From Harmothoe impar (taxonomy: Eukaryota; Annelida; Polychaeta; Phyllodocida; Polynoidae), in the NCBI GenBank assembly GCA_947462335.1, contig OX381721.1, forward strand, positions 38,776,488 through 38,840,487: 64,000 nt of DNA, read 5' to 3'. Both the position numbers and the translations under genes were made by a program. This document shows positions 9,313-17,979 of this stretch, piece after piece. The notes below the pieces were generated by a model that did not search any database, had not been told where the DNA came from, and was given only the letters and a program-made list of their open reading frames with translations. The first letter of the stretch is position 1. Each line of letters begins with the position of its first letter.

Positions 9313-10544
9313 AATGTGGAAGTGAAATATGAAATATCAAAAGATACATAATGTCAATACTGCTAGCGTAGGCATCAGGACAGAGTGAGTCTCCAGCCGG
9401 ACTTTGTGAATTCATTAGTAAATAGAAACCCCCTGTCACTAGACTCGCTACAAATCCTATCCATGCTGTTGCTCGTCACAAGTTGACTCATTTGAGTCAT
9501 GAAGACTAGCAGCTCAGCCGTATTAGAAAGGCTCCCAGTTGACTCCATTGAGTCTATATATTAAGTTTCTCCAGTTGACTCAGATTGAGTCTTGTATCCT
9601 GTTGGACCAACATGATCCCATATGAACGCTGTTACTTGCTGACTAATAGAAAATATAAGCCACTTGAAGCATGACAAAGACATTTTACTGGCTAATTAAA
9701 ATTAAGATATTGTATCTTTAAAATAAGGTTGAACGTTCATAACAGTCCAAAGACTGAACTACTGTATTTGTTCTTGTCAAAATATCCTATATTCATCTAT
9801 GTTCAAAATCCATTTACTACATTTTGGTGGATCACTATATTCATATACCAGCTCACAGTTAGGGAGGGTCATTTTTCATACTATTGAATTAAAACACCAC
9901 GTTATACATGTTCATTCTTTTATTGTTGCATTGTTCATAAAACTTGACAACACGAGGTCAAATAATGTACATAAAATGTAGATCTTCATTGATATAAGAA
10001 CAACATTACTATATCGTTGCTTCGGCGGAAAGTCCTTTAAAAGACGAATAGTTCTTCAGCAAAAACTGACTCATTTGAGTCCTACAGAAATCCAGTCACC
10101 ACTTCCAGTTGACTCACTTGAGTCTATCATACTAAAGTTAACATCAGCCTGTCGACTCATTTGAGTCTGTTCTTCATGTCGTCCCAACACAATTAAATCA
10201 TAATCTACCTTTCGCTACCGGTACTACTAGAGACAAGTACAAGTTTACATATTGGAAAAATCCCTGGTATCTCCACCTGTTAACTCATCTTGAGTTAGTG
10301 ACGAAGTAGACTTGTCACATACCACTCTGCTATATACAGGGCTTCACACACCCACAGCGAAATCAAGATATGCACCCCCCCCCCCCCCCCCCAATTTTAT
10401 ATCTTTTTCTCGTTGCCGCCAAATCAAAACGGGTTGATAACGAGATATACAACTGTCTTAATAATAAGTTTCTACCGGTAGAAACTTCTTTGTTATTGCT
10501 ATAAGCACTGTTAACACGCTGCTGTTTTCTCTACACAAACATTC
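9313..10544 (+). other. Non-coding spacer of the LINE between the SGNH-like and RT ORFs
   Basis: 1.2 kb with no long open frame. It holds the second cluster of dyad repeats, a C run near 10375-10392, and a TTTCTACC/GGTAGAAA inverted repeat near 10468-10488. Its length is unusual for a LINE, where coding ORFs generally abut. It could serve translation of the RT ORF or RNA recognition; neither can be shown from sequence. Confidence 0.55.
9485..10296 (+). repeat. Dyad repeats GACTCANNTGAGTC in the LINE spacer
   Basis: Copies at 9485-9498, 9541-9554 (inner C/T mismatch), 9577-9591 (3-bp centre), 10068-10081, 10111-10124, 10154-10167, and 10282-10296 as AACTCA-TCT-TGAGTT. The last copy changes the outermost pair from G:C to A:T on both arms, which keeps the dyad. 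Because these copies are non-coding, the motif is kept for something other than the D-S-L-E-S peptide. Confidence 0.8.
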
Positions 10545-12806
10545 GTGTGCTTAAATAGTTTGCAAAAGGAGAAACCTCAGGAACACCACCTGTGTTTCTC
10601 GCACATTCACTCATCCCAATTTCAAATTGTTGTAATGGCTTTCACAAACATACCCTTCAAGGGCCTCACCTTTGCACATATTAATGCCAGGAGTTTGGAC
10701 AAAAAAAGGTCCACAGTAAAAAAAGATTTGGAAAAATTTGACATTATAGCAGTGTCTGAAACATGGTTTGATGGATTGTATAGTGATGTTCATCTACAAT
10801 GGGAGGGCAAAACACACTATAGAATAGACAGGAATACGGACAGAGCCGGAGGCGTATTATGCTATATACCAAATGAAATTTTCCCATATACATCACTCAG
10901 TAAGTCAGAGTGCATTGTGGATGATGACATTGAGTCGCTATCCATCAACATTACTGTTCCCAAGAACAAAGCTATGAAAGTGATAGTACTCTACCGCCCT
11001 CCAGGAGGGGATCCAGACAATTTTATTGAGGCCCTTAAAAAGTATATCAAGGGAGAGAGGAGAGAAATTTGGATATTAGGTGACTTCAACATAAACATGT
11101 TAGACCCAAAGGCGGGGAGAACTCAAAACTTGAAGGAGTTCTGCAGAGACTATAATTTAAGGTGGCTTATTACAGGAATAACCAGACAAAACCCATCTGG
11201 ACCTGGAGGGTCCTGCATCGACAACATATTGACTAACTGTAGATTTATACACAGCTGTGGAGTGGGACATCAGCTGATAAGTGATCATTACCCGGTGTAT
11301 GCCATGAAAAAGAAGGAGCGAAATAAACTTATATCAGTTTATTTTAAGTCTAGGACATACAAGAAATACAACAAGGATCTATTTGAAGAATTTCTTCTAT
11401 CCAAGGACTGGTCCTCCTTCTATGATGGTTCTGAGCTAGATTCGATGTGGGAGATGGTGGAGTCGGCCATGAATGAATTCCTCAATCTTCACTGCCCAGT
11501 GGTCACCAGCAGGATCAGGACGTCCGGGAATGATGAATGGATGAACAAAGAGATTCTGGACACCATTAAGGAAAGAAACAATCAGGTCAAAAAATACAAA
11601 ACATCCCAGGTGTTCACTGACTTTGAAAAAGCAAAGAAGTTAAGGTGTAAAATCTCTAAGCTCACAAGAAATGCGGAAGCTGAACATGTAATAACTGAGT
11701 TACAGAATGCTAAAGGTGACCCAAAAGCGTTTTGGAAAAAACTTAATTCTCTGCTTAAATCTCCTAAGAACACCATCCCGCCTATCCTCACTGACCAAGA
11801 AACTGGTCAACAAGTAACAAATGTTGCTGGATACATAAATGACTTCTACTGCACAATAGGGGAAAAGTTATATGAAAAGCTCAACCTTCCTGATCAGACA
11901 TACACTCCACCCGGGCCAGAATATGAGGAGAGACATAACCCTCCTGCCTCTTTCACCCAGGGTCAGGTTAAATTTATGATACAAGAATTGGACAACAATA
12001 AGCCTTCTGGGCTGGAAAATATTTCCTCCAGAGTGATGAAAGATGCGCTGATATGTCTTCTACCGCAGATGACTTTCCTATATAACAAATCGATTACAGA
12101 AGGTCTGTTTCCTACTAAATGGTCTACCGCAACAGTGACTCCCATCCCTAAACCAGGGGACCCAGCTAATGTATCCAACTGGCGCCCAGTTTCTGTCCTT
12201 CCAGCCCCCAGTAAAATACTAGAGCGCCTGGTACAAGCCTATTTTATGGAAATTGTTGAAAAGGATACTTTGCTCTGTCCCAACCAATATGGTTTTCGCA
12301 AGGGCTATAGTACCGCCGACGCCATCATGGACTTCACTGAAGATTTGTATGTTGCCCGAGATAGAGGTGAATACGTGGCAGCCACATTCGTCGATATCTC
12401 CAAAGCCTTTGATTGCATCCATCACCTTCAGCTCATGAATCTCCTGAAAAAAGTGGGTTTCCCCAAAAACATACTTCAATGGTTTCAGTCATATTTGACC
12501 ACGAGAGCACAAAAAACATTAGTGGATGGAAAGCTATCTGATGTTAGGCCAAACTCATTTGGCGTTCCACAGGGGTCAGTGTTGGGCCCCTCCCTCTTTA
12601 CCCTATTTATAGACGGTGTACATACCTCCATAAAAAACTCCAGAATAAAGCTCTATGCAGACGATCTAGTCCTGTACACAACTAATGCTGATCCAAAGAA
12701 AGCGCTAGATCAACACCAGTTAGATTTGGATAGGCTGCATGGGGCCTGCATTCACAGAGGTCTAACTATAAACAGGACCAAAACAAAGTTCACATGGTTC
12801 TGCTAA
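10545..12806 (+). CDS. LINE endonuclease / reverse transcriptase, part before the in-frame stop
   Basis: 753 codons from ATG 10545; the in-frame ATG at 10635 (MAFTNIPFKG) is a more natural start because the endonuclease domain begins right after it. The apurinic-endonuclease-like domain shows AHINARSL, SETWFD, VLYRPPGG, LGDFNINM and ISDHYP, so its catalytic Asn, Glu, Asp and His residues are present. The RT shows VTPIPKPGD, NWRPVSVL, NQYGFRKG, FVDISKAFD, VPQGSVLGP and LYADDL. The element nicks target DNA and copies its RNA at the break. The frame ends at TAA 12804-12806, just past the palm, and the same frame stays open afterwards. Confidence 0.9.
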   Translation: MCLNSLQKEKPQEHHLCFSHIHSSQFQIVVMAFTNIPFKGLTFAHINARSLDKKRSTVKKDLEKFDIIAVSETWFDGLYSDVHLQWEGKTHYRIDRNTDRAGGVLCYIPNEIFPYTSLSKSECIVDDDIESLSINITVPKNKAMKVIVLYRPPGGDPDNFIEALKKYIKGERREIWILGDFNINMLDPKAGRTQNLKEFCRDYNLRWLITGITRQNPSGPGGSCIDNILTNCRFIHSCGVGHQLISDHYPVYAMKKKERNKLISVYFKSRTYKKYNKDLFEEFLLSKDWSSFYDGSELDSMWEMVESAMNEFLNLHCPVVTSRIRTSGNDEWMNKEILDTIKERNNQVKKYKTSQVFTDFEKAKKLRCKISKLTRNAEAEHVITELQNAKGDPKAFWKKLNSLLKSPKNTIPPILTDQETGQQVTNVAGYINDFYCTIGEKLYEKLNLPDQTYTPPGPEYEERHNPPASFTQGQVKFMIQELDNNKPSGLENISSRVMKDALICLLPQMTFLYNKSITEGLFPTKWSTATVTPIPKPGDPANVSNWRPVSVLPAPSKILERLVQAYFMEIVEKDTLLCPNQYGFRKGYSTADAIMDFTEDLYVARDRGEYVAATFVDISKAFDCIHHLQLMNLLKKVGFPKNILQWFQSYLTTRAQKTLVDGKLSDVRPNSFGVPQGSVLGPSLFTLFIDGVHTSIKNSRIKLYADDLVLYTTNADPKKALDQHQLDLDRLHGACIHRGLTINRTKTKFTWFC

Positions 12807-13508
12807 AAAAATGCATTAAAAACCTGCCCTACAGAAACGCCTACACTCGGAGGGACAAAATTACAGCTAGTGGAGAAGTATACATACCTCGGAGTTATAC
12901 TAGACACCACTCTAAGTATGGAACCGCATGCTAAGGATGTCCTAAAGAAACTTAACTTTCTATGCTACAACCTATGTAAGCTGCGGTACAAAATACCCAC
13001 AGAAGTAGCCATATCTATCTTCAAGCAGATGATCCTCCCAAAATCTGACTACTGCTCGTTTCTCATTGATAGTTGTAATCAAGATCTCCGAGACCGGATA
13101 GATAGGGTTCAAAATAGAATATTAAGGTGCTGTCTCAAAGTCAAAAATCCGATGGATATATCAACTAAGAAATTGCATCTACTGTGTGAAGTTGCCACTC
13201 CAGAGGTTAGGAGAAGAGAACTACTCTCCACGATGTTCCTAAAGAGAGCATTAAAGCTCCCCCCACTTGAAAGAGAACCACGGACTAGGAGTGAGTACAG
13301 ACCTACATTCCCTATCAGGCACAGGAGGCAGCAGTTCTACAAAAGGAGCCCAGCATACAGGGGCGCCAAGAACTGGAATGCTCTACCCACACATCTCCAG
13401 CTTATCACTGATAAGTTTAAATTTAAAATTGAGATAAAGAAATTCCTAGGGACAAACCTGAAGGGAACAAGGAAGGCCATTCTAAGTGGGAAGCTAAATC
13501 CGGACTGA
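12807..13508 (+). pseudogene. LINE reverse transcriptase, thumb and C-terminal part after the in-frame stop
   Basis: Continues in the same frame as the RT ORF after TAA 12804; the first Met is at 12870. It encodes YTYLGVILD (the usual segment after the palm), then a helical thumb and C-terminus ending NALPTHLQLITDKFKFKIEI, typical of CR1/Jockey proteins, and stops at 13506-13508. A single nonsense change is the only visible break in the RT of this copy. Confidence 0.85.
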
Positions 13509-13968
13509 AGCCCCCCCCCCCTGTCCTGACCCTCTCACCTAGCTATCTACGATGGGCTGCTAAATGTGGCATCTCTCATCCTTACTCTACATGGATATAT
13601 ATACCTCACTAGTGCGTTCATTATGCTTAGGCAAATATTGGATTGACACTCATAGACTCCGATGGAGCAAGTCACTTAAGTGGCACCGGCTTGGTAGCTT
13701 GCACTACTAAAAGTCTTGTTATATCATCATATCATACTGTAAATACACATTGTATTGTTGGTTGCTGTTATAGTCTGATGCTATTGGTCAGCGAAACTCC
13801 GGCGATTTATACTTATGTATTACAACTCGTTGTATTTCCCACCATTTTTGTCATTATAAAGCTATAATGTGACTTAGCTAGATTAGATACATTGGTGAGC
13901 TGGTAGAAAATTTCAATTGGAGGAGCACTTGTACTAGTGATACGATTGAATAAAAAAAAAAAAAAAAA
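13509..13968 (+). other. LINE 3' UTR and A tail
   Basis: 460 bp without a gene, starting with a C run after the stop and ending in GAATAAA followed by A residues to 13968. The poly-A end differs from the short tandem repeats that end many CR1 elements. Confidence 0.6.
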
Positions 13969-14193
13969 TTATATAACACGTCATCTACTCTCCGTACAGG
14001 TCTAGTGGTTGTGGAATATCGAAAGAACTTTTAGATGTTTTTGAGATTCCGTCTAATATATGTGTTTCTAGGCCAAAATGCAGTGTGAGTACATGAACAG
14101 AACCCTTTATAATATGTTGGACTGCAGGACAATGTACAATAGAATAATTCAATCAATCTAAAATATAAGGGCAGTACTGTTTGTTCTTTTCAG

Positions 14194-14500
14194 GCTGATA
14201 AAAACTGCGCGGGATGCTTTGGAATGGTGGGAGAAGTTCACATCCATGTGCACAGTGACCACTCAGTGTCTACTTGTAATGGACATCCGATGGCAATGGA
14301 AGACTGTGCAACTTGCATACAAGGCTTTGCTACTGTTGAACTATTGCACAAGCACTTGGGCCTTCTGGATAAGGACACCATTGAAACAGCACAAGTCGCT
14401 AGTACAGGCAATGACAAAGCAGATGATACAGTTGAAACATGTACTTGTCAGTGCAACGAGGACGACTGCAAGGTTAAAACTGTAAACTCTGGAACAAACT
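14194..14500 (+). CDS. Exon: Cys/His-rich linker with an atypical zinc-finger-like motif
   Basis: Starts in phase 0 after TTCTTTTCAG and leaves in phase 1 at GTAAGT. About 102 residues include CAGC, a short His-rich stretch, CATCIQGFATVELLHKHLGLL, and TCTCQCNEDDC. The CATCIQGF...KHL part aligns with CKTCIEGFPSVGLLEKHLMSC at the start of the zinc-finger exon at 23955 and CIEGLPSAELMEKH in the exon at 17980, so these exons share an ancestor. Junction to the next exon gives codon T+GT (Cys). Confidence 0.6.
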
Positions 14501-14641
14501 GTAAGTGTCGATTTATGATGTGTTTCATTGCAAATAGAATTAGAATAGTATGTATAGTGTCAAATCCACTGTCCAGGGGCCTTCGTTTTAACATGTTTTG
14601 CAACTGACGACTTGAATATTTGGTAAAAAAGATTAAAAAAA

Positions 14642-14865
14642 TACCGTAAATTCCCGCGTACTACCCGCGGGTTGTGCGAACCAGACTCAGCTTTCATTTG
14701 ATACCAAACATGCCTATATAAGTTGCGGGTTATACGAGGATTTTTATTACTATAGAACAGTACTAAAATTGAAATTTTCAAATTCAAAAACGGGTTATAG
14801 GATTCCCCTGAGTTGGGGGTGCGGGTTATACGCGAGATGCGGGTAGTACGCGGGAATTTACGGTA
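14642..14865. mobile_element. MITE with near-perfect terminal inverted repeats, TA target site
   Basis: The left end CCGTAAATTCCCGCGTACTA is answered by its reverse complement at the right end, bordered by TA on both sides. Internal parts (GCGGGTTATACG, GCGGGTTGTGCG) are further inverted repeats. It is 224 bp with no coding capacity. The TA duplication fits a Tc1/mariner-type donor. Confidence 0.75.
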
Positions 14866-15885
14866 ATAACCGACCTTGCCAAAGCTTCTTGGTGAAAATA
14901 GTTCTGGAGCGCTTGGTGCTATAATATTACAAATGTGGAATGGTGTGGCGGAAGGATCCCCCCAATATTAGGCTCTAACACGTTATGGGGTGCTGCCACC
15001 TAGTGGCACACAGCAGATCTAAATGGTAGGACAACCATCTACTGGGCCTCTTTGTATAATCTACTTTGGCCACTTCTCACAGTGTATATTTTATCAATTA
15101 ATGTATGGGTTCTGCATGCATGGCATCTGAATATCATATTGTATGCATCTACCAATTCAGATTTTAGAATTTCTTATCATAAAACTGAAATGAATAACAA
15201 TTAAAGAATTGAATTCTGTTTGGAAAGTGGCCAAACATCTGTGTGGAGAGTGAAGAGAGTGTCACTGAACCATGACTGAGTGGAGCTACTTCACACCTGT
15301 GCAACCCATATCTCTCCACTTTTACCCTAAGATAACACTGATAAGCTGGCCAGAGACAATGGGAATCTCATGGAATCTCACTCCTAGGGTGAGAATGGGC
15401 ACGAGATTTAGTGTCCTACAAGATGGCTGCCTCCATCCAGAGGCTCCACTGGATGAACGTGTTAGAACCCTATAGGGGGGAATTGACGGGGCAATGGCCC
15501 CTTAGATACCAGTGATGTTGCTCGGATGCGACCGAGTAGGAGCTGGGGCCAGCTTGGGATACTGCTTTTCTTTAGTTTTGAAAGGCACCAGCAGCTTCGC
15601 TGCCGGCAAGAGTGGCGCGGGAAAACTGGGTTTGCAGACAGCGTCCGTGTGCCCTAGTAGACTGCACTGTGGGAAGGCCTCGGCATCGCGCAAATAGGGT
15701 CGGTAGTGTCGTGACATATCACTCTCCTGCCAGATGTTAGGTCTGTAGTTTCCTACAGTTGAACGCAGAGAGTAGGATGGAGAGTGAGCAAACGAAATGC
15801 ATCCTTGGGTAGGCTCCCGCTTTCCCTGATGTTGTTAAATCAAGATGAGAAGAACTTATGGTTCTGTTTGTACTCTTTTAATCAG
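14866..15885. other. Intron between Cys-rich exon and PWWP domain 2
   Basis: No exon or clear repeat recognised. Ends in the acceptor TCTTTTAATCAG at 15885. Confidence 0.5.
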
Positions 15886-16020
15886 GTGGGACCAAACCTG
15901 AGACAGCTGGCCACCGTTGGTCTGTTGGTGATACGGTATGGGCCAAAATGACGGGCTTCCCTTGGTGGCCTGCAGTCGTCTCATCTGAGCCTTCCACAGG
16001 ACTGCACTACACCAAGAAAA
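15886..16020 (+). CDS. Exon: first half of PWWP domain 2
   Basis: Enters in phase 1 and leaves in phase 1 at GTAAGATAAG. It encodes WSVGDTVWAKMTGFPWWPAV, a second copy of the PWWP core, close to domain 1 ([18 protein letters not shown]). Same exon break position as in domain 1, so the two domains arose by exon-pair duplication. Confidence 0.8.
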
Positions 16021-16422
16021 GTAAGATAAGACTAATGATATCTTCCACACAATGATATATCTATCGGGGAAGATTGATATAAATAAAGTATACCATGAAG
16101 TCTCGCATGTAAGTCGAACTGCGTCTACCGCGGGTACCACTGTATGCCTGGATGTCAACAAATCGATCAGTCAATTAGTAAAGAAATGTAAAATATAGTA
16201 GAATAAGAAAGGAGAAATACATGCTTCCAATCTCCAGAGCCGGAGAGTCTGTAGCCCCCAAGTTCAATATAACAGCTAAGCCATCTCAAATGCAAAACAT
16301 GTCCTTCAGGAACAAATTATGCTAGTTTAGAAACTGGCCCTCAATTTGACATTAGCTACTGAAATGGCATTCATAACTCACTCAATCTTCCCATCAAATT
16401 TCACATTCGGATCTTTTTGCAG
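16021..16422 (+). other. Intron splitting PWWP domain 2
   Basis: Donor GTAAGA at 16021, acceptor CTTTTTGCAG ending at 16422. Nothing else recognised. Confidence 0.65.
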
Positions 16423-16706
16423 CTGGAAAGAAGGAGAATTCTGTCTTCTATAAGTACCATGTCAACTTCTACGGCCCAGAAGGTGGCAGACAGTGGATAT
16501 CTGACGTGTCGCTGATCGGTTTCTGCAGCCCCAATGACTTGTTCGACATCTGTAAGGCAAAGGCTGCCGAGACGCGTATCAAGGCCACTAAACTCAAGTT
16601 CTCCACAGCGGTGCCAGTAGGTGTCAGGAAGCTATGGAACAGCGCAGTAGCATCAGCCGAGAAAGATGTTAGGGCAAAAAAGCATGCAAGCTTAAATAGC
16701 TCAAAG
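16423..16706 (+). CDS. Exon: second half of PWWP domain 2
   Basis: Enters in phase 1 and leaves in phase 0 at GTAAGAGG (16707). It encodes FYKYHVNFYGPEGGRQWISD, matching YHVFFYGEVVSRRWIPE of domain 1, then a helical tail with KFSTAVPVGVRKLWNSAVASA. The phase-0 exit matches all four downstream zinc-finger acceptors. Confidence 0.8.
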
Positions 16707-17979
16707 GTAAGAGGTTATCGTAGTTGGATTGATGGTAGAGTAAGGGTTATAGCCGCTAAGAATGTTAAGATGTGGAAAATACTTCTTATACTAAAACTGC
16801 CTAATATTTATCAAGTACCTTTCTCAGAGATTCCACTTGTCCTGTTTTTGCTGGAATCTCTGACTCAAAGCTGGAATTTGTGTATTTTATCATTTCCTTG
16901 CATAAGTTGCCCCGAATTGTAAAATTGCCTGCATTTTGACAGCCAGGGATCTCTGCTGTTGGCAGAGGGTATGTTTTGATTGGGACCCAGTAGTGATTAA
17001 GTTTGTTGCCAGTAGTGAGTAAGAACATTTATTCCTAACTCAGGTAATCAGGGATGAAAGCCTTCAAATTTTCCCTTGATTTCAAGTTTTATATTTCGCG
17101 AAGACCTGTACTTTAAACCACAGAAGGACTCTATTCAGAGACCTCTAATTGAACATCTCAAGTTAAGTAACTTTCACCCCTGGGTAATGGAAAATGTATA
17201 TAAAAACTTAAAATGGCCATCTACTGTACCATGATAGAAGTACAGTAATTTACCACTGGCACCACTGGCAGTGGCACTGCCGCTCAGGCAAATGTGGCCA
17301 CATCTGGGGTCAACAAAGATAATTGGTACTGGCTTAGAACCATATATGGACCATCATGATGAGGTCATGAAGGAGTAGAATAGCTAGCTTTGTTGGTAGC
17401 CTTCTATAATAATGGACATACCAGAACTGTAAAGAGGAAAAGAAGAAAAGATGAGAATATGTGAGTGGCTGCAGGTATATTTGCAGAAGATACCTAAGCA
17501 CACAGGTCTGAATCCTCATGCTTCTGGTCTGTCATGGTAAACACCTGGATGCCTAAAACCCTGAAAGGGCCAAACAGATGATATATCTCCTACTAATATC
17601 TACCAACTAAGGACCTGCTGCCCTTACTCAGAAGCTGTCATTGGCTAACACTTAACCAAGTAGTGCCAATGCCTCTGAAAGAGGTCCAGTGGCTGACACA
17701 AGGCATGGCAAGCCCCTATACCACTTAACTAGCAGATAACCTGCAATTTGGTCACTAGTGTGCATGCTTAGTCTGCCTTTCTGATAGAGAGAATAATGAT
17801 ACTTGAGAAATCCTATGTGATACACTTTAGAGATAATGAGGTAGTCCAAAAAGAACAAGTACCCAGTTCAATTGCTCATCTGTCTAAAGTGTACAGCTAT
17901 TTTAGGGTATTTGTATTGGTCACTTACAAAAATGGGATTTGGCATAGTGTTTTTAACAATTAACGGTGTTTTCTTTAAG
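16707..17979. other. Intron before the first zinc-finger exon
   Basis: No exon or clear repeat recognised in about 1.27 kb. Ends in GTTTTCTTTAAG at 17979, an acceptor whose sequence recurs before the exons at 23955 and 25549. Confidence 0.55.

Larger units (their letters stand above)
3170..13968 (+). mobile_element. CR1/Jockey-like non-LTR retrotransposon with three ORFs, ORF1 carrying a NADAR domain
   Basis: An almost full-length LINE lies in sense orientation in the intron between exons 1191-2146 and 14194-14500. Order: leader (to 3416), ORF1 (3417-8261), SGNH-like ORF (8305-9312), a non-coding spacer with dyad repeats (9313-10544), endonuclease-RT ORF (10545-13508, interrupted by TAA at 12804), a 3' UTR, and a 17-base A tail at 13952-13968. 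EN motifs (SETW, YRPP, GDFN, SDH) and the RT YADD box place it near CR1/Jockey elements. At ~10.8 kb it is long for that group, mainly because of the large ORF1, the extra ORF and the spacer. Start is approximate. Apart from the RT stop the ORFs are intact, suggesting a fairly young copy. Confidence 0.85.
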
